From: CAZVKN01 sp964627035
Lineage (GTDB): Bacteria > Electryoneota > AABM5-125-24 > Hatepunaeales > Hatepunaeaceae
Reading direction: 5' to 3'
Length of the DNA: 64,000 bases
Assembly (NCBI GenBank): GCA_964627035.1
Contig: CAZVKN010000014.1
Location: 18,919-82,918 of the forward strand
The notes below the pieces were generated by a model. The model did no database searches, was not told the origin of the DNA, and worked only from the letters and a program-made list of their open reading frames with translations. The position numbers were made by a program, and so were the translations under genes. How positions within the stretch are numbered: position 1 is the first letter of the stretch; the number at the start of each line of letters is the position of its first letter. Shown here one piece after another: positions 1 through 8,788 of this stretch.

Positions 1-508
1 CATCCTCGACTGAAACGTTCAGCTCCATCGCTACGAACGAGCGGAAGCGGGATGCATCCAGCACGCCAGCCATGCCACACACCATGTTCTTGGTGAATCC
101 GGTGACCTTGCGGAAGCCGTACACCATCGAATCGAGTGGATTAGTTACGATGATACAGAATGCATTCGGACAGCGGTTCTTCACTTCTTTTGCGACGTTG
201 CTGATGATCTTGACATTGATGTCGAGCAGATCATCGCGGGTCATGCCGGGTTTGCGGGGCAGACCTGCGGTGACGATCACCACATCCGCACCTTCAATGT
301 CAGCGTAATCGGAAGTTCCTGTCAAGTTTGCGTCAAAACCCCATACTCCGCGTGATTCCGCTATGTCAAGCATTTTGCCCTTAACCGGGTTCTCAACATC
401 CGGAATATCAATTGTGACGATGTCACCGAGCTGCTTTTGAGCGGCGGTGAGAGCCAATATCTGACCGATCTGTCCACCACCAATCAGTACTATTTTTTTA
501 CGTGCCAT
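1..508 (-). CDS. mdh: Malate dehydrogenase, 5' part (C-terminus outside window)
   Basis: Oxidises malate to oxaloacetate with NAD+ in the cytoplasm (TCA cycle). The gene starts at ATG 508 and runs off the left edge, so only the first ~169 residues are seen. Visible are the Rossmann nucleotide-binding loop GGGQIGQI near residue 10, the substrate-binding loop with two arginines (AGLPRKPGMTRDDLL), the VTNPLD stretch and the start of the GVLDASRFR helix. These match the LDH-like malate dehydrogenase class rather than lactate dehydrogenase, since the substrate loop has PRKPGM, where Arg replaces the lactate dehydrogenase Gln. No break is seen in the visible part. Identification of the family is secure; the malate/lactate choice rests on the loop. 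Confidence 0.93.
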   Translation of the reverse strand, partial: MARKKIVLIGGGQIGQILALTAAQKQLGDIVTIDIPDVENPVKGKMLDIAESRGVWGFDANLTGTSDYADIEGADVVIVTAGLPRKPGMTRDDLLDINVKIISNVAKEVKNRCPNAFCIIVTNPLDSMVYGFRKVTGFTKNMVCGMAGVLDASRFRSFVAMELNVSVED

Positions 509-574
509 TGTGTAATTCCTTTTCAATACGGTAATATATAATTGTAATTTGGGAGCACTACTCAATAGTGATTT

Positions 575-629
575 TGTAGTCGTGGTTGTCCCAACCACTG
601 TAGTCTGGCTTGAGACAAACCAGACTACA
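575..629. repeat. Double-hairpin palindromic repeat, copy 1
   Basis: 55-bp copy of a dispersed element that starts TGTAGTCGTGGTTG and ends with CTACA. It consists of two short hairpins back to back, with the outer TGTAGT/ACTACA ends also complementary. Here hairpin 1 is GTGGTTG-TCC-CAACCAC and hairpin 2 is TCTGGCTTG-AGA-CAAACCAGA. It fills the gap between mdh and the RelE-like gene. The short plus-strand reading frame over this region is not considered a gene. Confidence 0.85.
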
Positions 630-769
630 GTGAATTACTACTTAAGTGGCACTCACTGTAATTCATTCCCGAACTATCTTTATGAAAAAATCGGCGATGG
701 ATGTCGGGATAATCTTCGCCAATATGTCGGTTATTTTTCTAGGGAAAGTAATACTCAATAGTTATGCCG

Positions 770-1024
770 TTATTTATATACTTTACTTCTATGACATACG
801 GTATATACAGTGACTGTATGTTCTGCTTTGTCTACAGTGTAGATAACCCGCCAATCACCGACACGGAAACGAAAGCCGTCCATAGACTTAAGTTTAACAG
901 TACCTTCAGGGAAAGGGCTATTCCTTAGTACATTTATTTTTTGGTTAACCCGTTTTAGGATGCTATCACTTAGTTTGCGCATCTCACGCTGAGCACGAGG
1001 CATAATCTCCAGTTTCCACGTCAA
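770..1024 (-). CDS. RelE/ParE-family toxin
   Basis: 84-residue basic protein of the RelE/ParE superfamily, the toxin half of a type II toxin-antitoxin pair; RelE members cut mRNA on the ribosome, ParE members poison gyrase. It has the expected order: an N-terminal helix pair rich in Arg/Lys (PRAQREMRKLSDSILKRV), then the beta-sheet core with RFRVGDWRVIYTV and a C-terminal VCHRSKVYK. The length is typical. Its ATG overlaps the end of the upstream antitoxin gene by four bases (ATGA), so the two are translationally coupled. The RVGDWRVIY core and terminal Arg/Lys are closer to RelE than ParE, but the target cannot be told from sequence alone. Confidence 0.85.
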   Translation of the reverse strand: MTWKLEIMPRAQREMRKLSDSILKRVNQKINVLRNSPFPEGTVKLKSMDGFRFRVGDWRVIYTVDKAEHTVTVYTVCHRSKVYK

Positions 1025-1230
1025 ACCGGTCTGCCTTCTTTGCGCAACTGCATTATGAACGTATCATAATCTTCAGCAGTTTCATCCTGTTGGGAGATAA
1101 TCGCCATCAAATCGAGTATATCCTCCAGCATTGACTCATCGCCTAACAGTTGACGAATCAATTCAAACTTTTCACTCTCGTCAAAATCACTAACTATTCC
1201 CAATATGTTGCTTACTCTATCAGTCATCAT
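1021..1230 (-). CDS. Antitoxin partner of the RelE-like toxin
   Basis: 69-residue acidic protein directly upstream of and overlapping the RelE-like toxin, the usual position for a RelB-type antitoxin. I recognise no named family; the N-terminal half (ILGIVSDFDESEKFELIRQLL) looks helical and the C-terminal end (YDTFIMQLRKEGRPV) resembles the toxin-wrapping tail of RelB-like proteins. Two adjacent ATGs (1230 and 1227) are possible; GGAG lies at a proper distance from the second. The start lies inside the 3' end of the broken HEPN gene upstream. The function is inferred from position and size. Confidence 0.7.
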   Translation of the reverse strand: MMTDRVSNILGIVSDFDESEKFELIRQLLGDESMLEDILDLMAIISQQDETAEDYDTFIMQLRKEGRPV

Positions 1231-1631
1231 TCTCTCCGGTGATATTTAATTTCTTCTTAACAAATATCATCACTTCCTCTGCATTCTCAACAGCCTTAGT
1301 TGCTTCATCCACAGGGATCTCCGCCAATCGTCGGGATAGCGGGTTACGACGGCGTAGTAAGTAATTCCTCTTAAACTTACTCTAAATGGTTCAAAGTCAC
1401 TATCATAGGAAATGCACACATCAAACAAATGGATTATATCGTGGGTTTTCTCAATATGATAATCATTGAAAATCAGGAATGCCTTCAGGCTCTTTTCAAT
1501 GCATTGCAGAGCATGAAAACAAGCAGTATCGGTAATAGGTGGTTCATCTTTAAGGTCGTTAATTGCAGAACGATAATCATGTTCTGCCTTGATTATCATC
1601 TTCGTATTTCTATATCTAAACCTTCACTCAT
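1220..1631 (-). pseudogene. HepT-like HEPN-domain toxin, frameshifted
   Basis: Fragments read as a HEPN-domain protein of the HepT/MNT-associated type: a start MSEGLDIEIR, then IIKAEHDYRSAINDL, the helix FHALQCIEKSLKAFL, KTHDIIHL, and YYAVVTRYPDDWR, which is the usual RYPDD signature. Two frame changes break it: one after about 32 bases near 1600, and one near 1318-1324, where a base is missing after CGG. Restoring one G gives EIPVDEATKAVENAEEV and a normal HEPN C-terminus ending at 1220. The ATG at 1631 overlaps the stop of the MntA-like remnant, as in mntA-hepT operons, where HEPN is an RNase neutralised by its nucleotidyltransferase partner. A frameshifted product of up to 109 residues could still be made. 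Confidence 0.75.
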
Positions 1632-1929
1632 AAACCACAACTCCGTTCTCAACAACTTCCCGTGAAATTGTGTTAGCAATGTGCTTAGCACCTTCGAGTT
1701 CATTGAAGTCAATACAAATAGATCCATGGAGAAAAACAACCGATTGAACAGACCGTCTACTTCTCAATAAACATCCCGTTTCGATTTCTCACCATCATAA
1801 ATAACTGCGAGATCATAATCACTATCAGAGCGATGATCCCCACGTGCTCTCGATCCGAACAGATAGATCCGTACCGGATCCAAATGATCTACTATCTTGC
1901 TGACTATCTCTTTTAGCTGACGTCCATTA
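1624..1929 (-). pseudogene. MntA-like minimal nucleotidyltransferase antitoxin, broken
   Basis: Readable protein: QLKEIVSKIVDHLDP, VRIYLFGSRARGDHRSDSDYD, LAVIYDGEKSKRDVY, then an in-frame TGA at 1764-1766, then EVDGLFNRLFF. A one-base shift near 1700 restores NELEGAKHIANTISREVVE and GVVVYE, ending at 1626. The GSRARG...SDSDYD motif is the nucleotidyltransferase metal/NTP site of MntA, which AMPylates and silences the HEPN toxin HepT. No ATG opens the correct frame, so the 5' end may be damaged too. At least two lesions are certain from the sequence, unless the assembly has errors here. Confidence 0.8.
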
Positions 1930-2047
1930 TTCTATCACTGAAATCTTCTAAAGCGGCTTCTTCATCAGCCTGATTCTAGTAATGATCCAATACATGCCGA
2001 ACACGATCCTCATCCCAGCCGGTTGGAAAGCCATTTCTCTTTCCCAT
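1913..2047 (-). pseudogene. Small antitoxin-like protein with internal stop
   Basis: The frame starts at ATG 2047 and reads MGKRNGFPTGWDEDRVRHVL, DHY, a TAG stop at 1976-1978, then NQADEEAALEDFSDRIMDVS and TAA. The block around WDEDRVRHVLDHY...NQADEEAA is like small proteins often found beside toxin genes (WDEERV...HYENQ type); the TAG replaces the expected Glu codon by one base change. It lies just upstream of the MntA-like remnant. The assignment to an antitoxin family is from memory of the motif and is tentative. Confidence 0.5.
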
Positions 2048-2113
2048 TAGTCAAATCTTTGAAACTCAATAATTGCAGGCTTCGCGGTACTTAGCGAGCT
2101 TCTGCATGAAAAT

Positions 2114-2359
2114 CTAATACACGCTCACCGCTTTACGACCTCTGAACCGCTCGAATTTCACCTTGCCGTCCGCTAGGGCAAAGAGCGTGTCGTCCCTGCC
2201 GATCCCAACATTCCACCCCGGGTGGAATTTAGTGCCGCGCTGACGAATGATGATTGTGCCGGTACGAACCGCTTGACCACCAAATCGCTTGACACCGAGA
2301 AAGCTCGGATTTGAATCGCGACCGTTTCGTGATGACCCACCACCTTTTTTATGTGCCAT
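2114..2359 (-). CDS. rpmA: 50S ribosomal protein L27
   Basis: 81-residue ribosomal protein near the peptidyl-transferase centre. The N-terminus MAHKKGGGSSRNGRDS is the conserved L27 start without the cleavable extension found in Firmicutes, followed by the FGGQAVRTGTIIIRQRGT core and the GRDDTLFAL segment. Its ATG overlaps the stop of rplU by one base, so the two are cotranslated. Ordinary in length and sequence. Confidence 0.97.
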   Translation of the reverse strand: MAHKKGGGSSRNGRDSNPSFLGVKRFGGQAVRTGTIIIRQRGTKFHPGWNVGIGRDDTLFALADGKVKFERFRGRKAVSVY

Positions 2360-2676
2360 TATTCCTTGTCCTTCTGAATTGATTTCACTTTAACCAGCGT
2401 GTACTGTTGACGGTGACCGTGCATTTTCCTCATCCCTCCACGCCGCTTGAAACGATATGTCATCACTTTGGGATGACGATCGTGCTCTAATGTCTCCAAC
2501 ATGACCTGATACGGCAGAAGAGGTGTGCCGATCTCAACAGAATCACCGTCGGAAACCATCATTACATCCGTAACAGATGTCTCATCACCCGGCTGAGTCT
2601 TCAGCCTATCCACCTTCAATGTGTCTTCCGGCGACACCTTATACTGCCGTCCGGCTATTTTAACTAATGCGTACAT
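2359..2676 (-). CDS. rplU: 50S ribosomal protein L21
   Basis: 105-residue large-subunit protein that binds 23S rRNA. It starts MYALVKIAGRQYKVSPEDTL, with AGRQY as the family hallmark, and has the basic C-terminal YRFKRRGGMRKMHGHRQQYT block. A Shine-Dalgarno AGGAAG stands six bases before the ATG. The order ribonuclease G, rplU, rpmA is a common bacterial arrangement and supports all three calls. Confidence 0.97.
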   Translation of the reverse strand: MYALVKIAGRQYKVSPEDTLKVDRLKTQPGDETSVTDVMMVSDGDSVEIGTPLLPYQVMLETLEHDRHPKVMTYRFKRRGGMRKMHGHRQQYTLVKVKSIQKDKE

Positions 2677-2806
2677 TTGTTCTTCCTAAACTTTCTCAAA
2701 ACGAGATTTTGTATGTCAAAACCTCTATTGTTATTCGCCACACCACTGCAATATACAGCGACGATAGCTGGTAAATATAAGAACTTTTCAAGTGATCGTC
2801 AAGTGC

Positions 2807-4375
2807 TTACCGTTTCTTTCGTCCGCCGTTATTAAAGCGATCGGTCAGGTATTCTTCGGTTACGTCCTTCTTCCTCTTATAAGAAAAACCGACGAACTCA
2901 TCCAGCCGGAGATTCTCATCCGTTTCAAGGGCAATGAACAGACGATTTGACCACATGATTCGTGCGATCCTGCTCTTCAACCCTCCGGTCAGGTAGGTCT
3001 TTACCTCCGGGTGAACAGTCAGCGTCAACCTCCTTTCGCGTGATATTGCGACAAACCGCCGGATCCACCTCTCAAGATTGGTCACGACCGTTTCCATTGA
3101 TGCGATCATTCCAGTCCCCTCACAGTGTGGGCATTGCTCACGAAAGGTGGACAGTAGTGACGGTCTGACCCTCTGCCGTGTCATCTCCATCAATCCAAAC
3201 GGACTGATCGGTGCGATGTCCCATTTTGACCTGTCTGCACGCATAGCTCCAGCCATCTCGGTGAATACCCGCTTTCGGTTCTGCTCCAGCTCCATATCAA
3301 TGAAATCAATTACAATAATGCCGCCCAGATCGCGGAGCCGAAGTTGCCGACTTATTTCCCTCACAGCTTGCAGATTGACCTTAAATGCATTCTCCTCGTG
3401 GTTCTTCTTGCCGGCAAATCGTCCACTGTTGACATCAATTGAGTACAGTGCTTCCGTCGGATCAAAAAAGATATATCCGCCACCGTTCATCCACACCTTT
3501 CTCGACAGGCTTCGCTCAATCTCTTTCTCGATTCCGTAGTGATCGAATATCGGCATCCGCTCGCGATGCAGTTGGATCTTGCTGACCAGGTTTGGAGAGA
3601 CATCCTTGATGTAATTGACGAGTTCCCGATGAACGATCTTCGAGTCCAGAATCAGGCTGTCAACGTTGGAGTTGAACAGATCCCGAATTATAGAAGATGC
3701 CATGGTCATATCTCTGTAAACCAAGCCGGGACCTCTCAACTGACGGATAGCATTTTCGGTTTTTCGCCAGGTTTTGAGTGCTCTGTCAACATCTGCCATC
3801 AGAACACCCTCTGTCTTCTTCTCCGCAACGGTACGGACAATTGCTCCGAATCCGGGTGGTCGCAATTTGTCAATCGTCTGGCGAAGTCGCTTTCGCTCTT
3901 GACTTAACCCGATTTTGCGCGACACACCTATGTACGTTTCGTTCGGAACCAACACGAGAAACCTGCCTGCGAGTGTCACCTGCGAGCTGATTCTCGGTCC
4001 TTTGTGACCTATCGGCTCTTTCGTAACCTGAGCGACAATTTCCTGCCCAACCTTCATTGAAGAGGGGTCAACCCTACGCTGACGACCGTGAGATGCGGCG
4101 GGTAATCCGGTTATTTTTCCTTTTCTAAGAATATCAACCAGTTCATTGCCGCCGCCGACATCCGAAAAATGGAGAAACGCATCACGCGTCCATCCGATGT
4201 CAACAAATGCTGCTGACATGCCGGGCAAAACCTTGCGGACAACACCTTTGTACAAAGAGCCTACCATCCGCTCGGTCTCGGGACGCTCTACGAACAGCTC
4301 AACGAGCTTTTTGTCTTCAAGCAGAGCAATCCGGGTCTCGCCGATGGTTGCGTTAATAATAATATCTTGCTTCAT
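2807..4375 (-). CDS. rng: Ribonuclease G/E family endoribonuclease
   Basis: 522-residue endoribonuclease that cuts single-stranded AU-rich RNA; RNase G matures the 16S rRNA 5' end and degrades mRNA. An S1 RNA-binding domain lies at about residues 35-130 (GSLYKGVVRKVLPGMSAAFVDIG). The catalytic metal-binding aspartates are D314 (YSIDVNSGRF) and D357 (IVIDFIDME), spaced 43 residues apart as in RNase E. The zinc-link cysteines are C415 and C418 (CPHCEGTG). The C-terminal degradosome scaffold of RNase E is absent, so RNase G is the better name. It leads the rplU-rpmA operon and stands 121 bp downstream of the radical SAM gene. Confidence 0.93.
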   Translation of the reverse strand: MKQDIIINATIGETRIALLEDKKLVELFVERPETERMVGSLYKGVVRKVLPGMSAAFVDIGWTRDAFLHFSDVGGGNELVDILRKGKITGLPAASHGRQRRVDPSSMKVGQEIVAQVTKEPIGHKGPRISSQVTLAGRFLVLVPNETYIGVSRKIGLSQERKRLRQTIDKLRPPGFGAIVRTVAEKKTEGVLMADVDRALKTWRKTENAIRQLRGPGLVYRDMTMASSIIRDLFNSNVDSLILDSKIVHRELVNYIKDVSPNLVSKIQLHRERMPIFDHYGIEKEIERSLSRKVWMNGGGYIFFDPTEALYSIDVNSGRFAGKKNHEENAFKVNLQAVREISRQLRLRDLGGIIVIDFIDMELEQNRKRVFTEMAGAMRADRSKWDIAPISPFGLMEMTRQRVRPSLLSTFREQCPHCEGTGMIASMETVVTNLERWIRRFVAISRERRLTLTVHPEVKTYLTGGLKSRIARIMWSNRLFIALETDENLRLDEFVGFSYKRKKDVTEEYLTDRFNNGGRKKR

Positions 4376-4496
4376 TCAGGGGCCTAAATAATTTAGTCGG
4401 ACGCCCCTCCCCCACGTGTTATTCAGTGCATATCATGCAGATGTCCCCCTGTCATCGGCACTGTTTATGTCACCTCGTGATACTCTAGAATGGATG

Positions 4497-6968
4497 TTAG
4501 TCCATGCGAGTCACGCTCAATAACTTAACATTCTCCTGATCGTTCTGACATAGCTGCCTCCACGCCTCTTCCGGGCGCGCTCCCCCATGTTTCGGTGGCA
4601 GCAAGTCTATAGTGAGCGTCCTTCTATGCCTATCCACCCGCCACGATATGATATCCGGTGGCGGATCATTTTTGCTGTCGGTTGTGTTCAGCTTCAGATC
4701 TCCTCTGAATCGGAGTCTGTAGTTTCTAACTGCCGACTGTTCTGTCTTTTCGCCCCGCTGGATAGGTTGAACAGACCATGGACGTATCCCGATTGGCAAA
4801 TTTGGACCGAGTTTTGAAAGACAACCACTCAGATCCAATTCTTCGCTCGTCTCAAACTCAAGCCAAAGATTAACAGCCCCGTACCCTAATGGCAATGCAG
4901 GACCGTAACTGACTTTCGGTTTGGGTGAGTATCCACGCTTGTATTTAAGCGGCACTCCAGCCCTTCTTAGCCCGCGTTCGATCACGCTCATCAGGTCATG
5001 GTGACCGAGAAATCGAGCCTTCAACAGCTTGCTGAAAGTCAGACGATAGCGATGTCGCTCGGAATTTGTCTCTTCTGTCGCACGGATTAACTCATCTGTG
5101 GTTTTTGAAAATATCGGAATCTTCGGTGATTCGACACTATCGCAAGTTTTTCTCAAACCGCATTGGTAGCATTCGTCCGTACGGCAATCAACAATCTTTT
5201 CGGCGTTATATGCCGCCTTTAGATCATTGCGCATAAATTTAGGGGTAATCCCCTTGGAAAGGTGACTCCACGGTCGCGGTTCAGCGTCTTCGATTTTATT
5301 AAGCTGATCCCGCCAGTCAGGCAATAGTTCCTTTAGAACTCTGTGCCATCTCTCCGCGGAGAAGTGTCCTCCCCATCCTTCAAATCCGTCACCGCTGTCT
5401 GCAATAGCCTCAATGACCGGTGCAAGCTGTCTGTTCCCCCGTGACAACAACGCTTCAATCTCGCTACGCTGCGGATCGTGATTCGATTTTTTCACCCATC
5501 TTCTTCCAACCTGACGATACATACCACGCATCCTGCTCTGCAGTTCGTTGACATCAAAAAACTGCTCCCCCTCGAAAACGCTATGTGGCTTGGGTATGAA
5601 CGGTGCTGCCGAGAAATGGATGGTCTTCCCCCGTGGAACCATCCGTTCCAGCTCTCGTAGCAGCCGTCCCGCTTCTTCAATATCTTCAGGTGTTTCGGTC
5701 GGCAATCCGACCATAAAATAGAGCTTGACCGAACTCCAGCCATGCCGGTAAGCTCTCGCAACCGCTGTGAACAGATCCTCATCCGTCACATTCTTATTGA
5801 TAACATCCCGCATCCGGCTGCTGCCGGACTCAACGGCAAACGTCAGGCTCGACCTCCGTCCGCCACTGTCAATTGTGGCGATATCTTCTGTGAATGTCGC
5901 AGGTCTAAGCGACGGAAACCCGACAGTCGCCTTCTTTCCTTCCAGTCTTTCTGACAATTGAATCAAAAGAGGCTGCAGTTGGCTGTAATCGGACGTTGAC
6001 AGAGAAAGCAGTCCAATCTCATCCCAACCCGTTCTCTCCAAACCCATCAAGACCTGCTCAATTATGTCATCCACAGAACGCTCACGAAGAGGTCTGTGGA
6101 TCATCCCAGCCTGACAAAACCTGCATCCCTGTGTACATCCGCGCATGATTTCCACTGTCAGACGATCATGCTCACCTCGAACCGACGGGACAATCGGATC
6201 GGTGGGATAGTGTTCGGGCTTTAGAGCAAGTACAGCACGCGCCTTCACGCGTCTCGGCGCGCCATCCACAGGAATGACCCGACGCGGTGAAGCCGGATCC
6301 GATCTGTACAGACCGGGCACGTAGAACCCGCCAAGCTCCGCAATCCGCCACCACTTGTCACGCTGTGATGCCTTTCTGAACGTATCCTGCCTGATTAGCT
6401 GGATCAGCTCCGGAAAAGCTTCTTCACCATCACCGAGTAAAAACGCATCGAAGAATGGTGAAACTGGTTCAGGGTGAAAAGCCGACGGTCCTCCTCCGAT
6501 GATCAGCGGAAATTCGTCACTCCGATCCTCAGCATATCGCGGAATTCCTGCGAGATCCAAAACCTTAACTACGCCCGGATAGTGCATTTCCGTCTGAAGG
6601 GTAAAACCCAGCAGGCCAAACTGAGACAGCGGGAGCCTGCTCTCTATACTACTCAGCGAAACATTTCGCTGTCGAATTAGCGACTGCATGTCATGCCACG
6701 GCAGGAATGCGCGCTCGCAACTGACCCCTTCTATCCCATTCAATATGTGGTAGAGAATCTGGAAGCCGTAATATGACACACCTATGTCGTACAGATCGGG
6801 AAAGGCGAGACAAACACGGCAATCTATCTCACTGCTTCTGCGGATCGAATTCCACTCTCCACCGACGTATCGTCCCGGACGCTCAACAGCAACCGTGCTC
6901 CCGGTCGGAGAATGTACTTTGTCAAAGAGGATATCGGAACTATCTATAACGTTACCAATTTTACCCAA
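4497..6968 (-). CDS. TIGR03960-type radical SAM protein fused to a DUF2344 domain
   Basis: About 823 residues. The N-terminal B12-binding-like region is followed by the radical SAM cluster motif MRGCTQGCRFCQAG (CX3CX2C) near residue 275, a TIM barrel (GLLSLSTSDYSQL, MVGLPTETPEDIEEAGR), and a C-terminal TIGR03936/DUF2344 domain (YRLTFSKLLKARFLGHHDLM, YKRGYSPKPKVSYGPALPLG). In many bacteria these are two adjacent genes before the rng-rplU-rpmA cluster; here they are one protein. The reaction is unknown. The open frame extends upstream to 7121, but that part reads through the neighbouring gene; a TTG at 6968 overlapping that gene's stop by eight bases is the more likely start. Confidence 0.85.
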   Translation of the reverse strand: MGKIGNVIDSSDILFDKVHSPTGSTVAVERPGRYVGGEWNSIRRSSEIDCRVCLAFPDLYDIGVSYYGFQILYHILNGIEGVSCERAFLPWHDMQSLIRQRNVSLSSIESRLPLSQFGLLGFTLQTEMHYPGVVKVLDLAGIPRYAEDRSDEFPLIIGGGPSAFHPEPVSPFFDAFLLGDGEEAFPELIQLIRQDTFRKASQRDKWWRIAELGGFYVPGLYRSDPASPRRVIPVDGAPRRVKARAVLALKPEHYPTDPIVPSVRGEHDRLTVEIMRGCTQGCRFCQAGMIHRPLRERSVDDIIEQVLMGLERTGWDEIGLLSLSTSDYSQLQPLLIQLSERLEGKKATVGFPSLRPATFTEDIATIDSGGRRSSLTFAVESGSSRMRDVINKNVTDEDLFTAVARAYRHGWSSVKLYFMVGLPTETPEDIEEAGRLLRELERMVPRGKTIHFSAAPFIPKPHSVFEGEQFFDVNELQSRMRGMYRQVGRRWVKKSNHDPQRSEIEALLSRGNRQLAPVIEAIADSGDGFEGWGGHFSAERWHRVLKELLPDWRDQLNKIEDAEPRPWSHLSKGITPKFMRNDLKAAYNAEKIVDCRTDECYQCGLRKTCDSVESPKIPIFSKTTDELIRATEETNSERHRYRLTFSKLLKARFLGHHDLMSVIERGLRRAGVPLKYKRGYSPKPKVSYGPALPLGYGAVNLWLEFETSEELDLSGCLSKLGPNLPIGIRPWSVQPIQRGEKTEQSAVRNYRLRFRGDLKLNTTDSKNDPPPDIISWRVDRHRRTLTIDLLPPKHGGARPEEAWRQLCQNDQENVKLLSVTRMD

Positions 6969-7503
6969 TATAGTGCGCCAACACGTGATAGCGACCCGGA
7001 TTTGACCGTCGCGATCCCGGAGCAATCTGGTAATTAAAAACCAGATCACTCTCCGGATTTGCAAACCCCATTTTAATCCTTGAACCGGAAAGAAAACAGC
7101 AGTATGCAGACATCGGCACAAACGTCTGAGCCAGATCTACAGCAATATCTGCATCCAACCTCTGAATTCTCTCCTTAACCTGCCTACTTGGCAGACCAAA
7201 CAAATTGACATCCTGTTCCTTAATTTCCAGCATATTAAATCTGTCCGGAAGGATTGGTGTTAAACTGCCCGGCAAAGTCAGAACCGTTACTTTCGCCTGT
7301 GGAAATCGCTTTTGCAGCCGTTCAAGCACCGGCAGCGCTTCATCATAAGTCAATCCCGATTGAGACCAACAGATCAAACAACTCCGGACGTTTTGCCAAC
7401 TGTCCCTTATTGACAGGAGATCAAACCTTGCGCGCCATGTTTTTAACTTGAGCAGAGTAGTGAGGATACCCTGTTGTATAGAAGACAGCAAGCTTTTAAT
7501 CAC
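6961..7503 (-). CDS. Uncharacterised protein, weakly glycosyltransferase-9-like
   Basis: About 180 residues. The middle part (YDEALPVLERLQKRFPQAKVTVLTL) and the later RLDADIAVDLAQTFVPMSAYCCFLSGSRIKMGF resemble the N-terminal Rossmann half of family 9 glycosyltransferases (heptosyltransferase type); no C-terminal donor-binding half follows. It could be a separate small family rather than a truncated enzyme, because the start and stop are neatly coupled to its neighbours: GTG 7503 overlaps the corC stop by eight bases, and its stop overlaps the likely TTG start of the radical SAM gene. A TTG at 7509 is an alternative start. No catalytic residue can be named. Confidence 0.5.
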   Translation of the reverse strand: MIKSLLSSIQQGILTTLLKLKTWRARFDLLSIRDSWQNVRSCLICWSQSGLTYDEALPVLERLQKRFPQAKVTVLTLPGSLTPILPDRFNMLEIKEQDVNLFGLPSRQVKERIQRLDADIAVDLAQTFVPMSAYCCFLSGSRIKMGFANPESDLVFNYQIAPGSRRSNPGRYHVLAHYIG

Positions 7504-8788
7504 TCTCAAAAACTCCCTTATCCCGCACTACTTTCACCGACAAAATCCTTCTAGACCCGACTTCTTCCACAATAAAAGTGAATCCGTTGAACTCGAATGA
7601 CTGACCGACCGTCGGAACCTCGCCAAATTGGCTTAACATGAATCCGGCAAGTGTATCGTACGCTTCATCTTCCGAAAGCAGTTCGATTCCCATGGCTTCG
7701 TTGAAATCATCAATCGGAATCGTTCCGCTGACGATGGTTGTCCATTCGTCCTTTTTACTAAAAAGAGGTTTTTCCTTATCGTATTCGTCCTGGATTTCTC
7801 CGACGATCTCTTCGATGATGTCTTCCAGCGTCACCAGACCCGATGTGCCGCCGTACTCATCAATAATGATTGCAAGGTGCTTCTTTTCCCGCTGCAGTTC
7901 CCGCAACAGTTCACCAAGCTTCTTCTCTTCCGGCACAAAATGCACCGAACGCAGCTTTTTGCTTAGATTGAAATCAGCTTCATCCCCGTTCTCAGAAAGC
8001 AGATCCTTGGCGTGAAGCATACCGGTGATGTGATCTATATCCTCTTCATAGACCGGAATTCGCGAATGACCCTTTTCTGCAATTATCATCTTTAACTCAT
8101 CAAGGCTGACCGAAGCATCAACAGCAGCCATATCAGTGCGGGGAACCATCACCTCACGAGCAATAGTATCACCAAACTCGAATATCGAGTGGATCATTTG
8201 GCGTTCCTCAGCTTCGAGGATTCCGCGCTCATGACCGACCTGAACAAGCGCTCGGATCTCCTCTTCAGTCATACCCAGTACATTGTGTCTTTCTATGCCA
8301 AGCAGGCGGGACAACAACATCGCCAAGCCAGAGAGAGGAATTGCCACAGGGCTCAGCAGCAAACACATGCCGTACAACGCCCCTGAGCTGTTGATCGCCC
8401 ACTTTTCGGGGTTGCTTAGAGCTAACAGTTTCGGGGTCAATTCCGCTACGAAAAGGATCAGGAGCGTGATTATGATGATCTCACCGGTCACCACCAGGCT
8501 TGGATTGAGCCCATAGTGAACGGCAAGATCCGATGCCATCAAGACCGCAATGGCAGCCATAACCGTGTTTACGATTGTGTTGCCGCTGAGAATTGATGCG
8601 AGCAGTCGTCTAGGGTCTTCAAGCAGCTTTGCCACCCGGCGTGCCCGGGGATCTGAAGCCTCTTTTAACCGATCCAGTGTGGATCTGCTAAGTGAGAAAA
8701 AGGCGCTTTCCACGCTTGAAAAAAACGCCGACAGTGCCAGCAATCCGATGATTGCCGCCAACTGTAACCATACGTCATCAGCGTCCAA
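7496..8788 (-). CDS. CNNM/CorC-type membrane protein with CBS pair
   Basis: 430-residue protein of the hemolysin C/CorC family, linked to Mg2+ (or other divalent cation) export and tolerance. An N-terminal DUF21/CNNM membrane domain (residues ~1-190, four hydrophobic helices, with SAFFSSVESAFFSLSRS in helix 1) is followed by two CBS domains (residues ~205-330, MVPRTDMAAVDASVSLDEL and HFVPEEKKLGELLREL) and a C-terminal CorC_HlyC transporter-associated domain (residues ~340-425). It starts with TTG directly after the ybeY stop. The phoH, HD hydrolase, ybeY, corC order is a classic conserved operon. Confidence 0.9.
   Translation of the reverse strand: MDADDVWLQLAAIIGLLALSAFFSSVESAFFSLSRSTLDRLKEASDPRARRVAKLLEDPRRLLASILSGNTIVNTVMAAIAVLMASDLAVHYGLNPSLVVTGEIIIITLLILFVAELTPKLLALSNPEKWAINSSGALYGMCLLLSPVAIPLSGLAMLLSRLLGIERHNVLGMTEEEIRALVQVGHERGILEAEERQMIHSIFEFGDTIAREVMVPRTDMAAVDASVSLDELKMIIAEKGHSRIPVYEEDIDHITGMLHAKDLLSENGDEADFNLSKKLRSVHFVPEEKKLGELLRELQREKKHLAIIIDEYGGTSGLVTLEDIIEEIVGEIQDEYDKEKPLFSKKDEWTTIVSGTIPIDDFNEAMGIELLSEDEAYDTLAGFMLSQFGEVPTVGQSFEFNGFTFIVEEVGSRRILSVKVVRDKGVFESD

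Noticed and set aside
549..761. Plus-strand open frame of 70 codons downstream of mdh
   Set aside because: It runs through the palindromic repeat (copy 1), has no similarity I recognise and no Shine-Dalgarno site.
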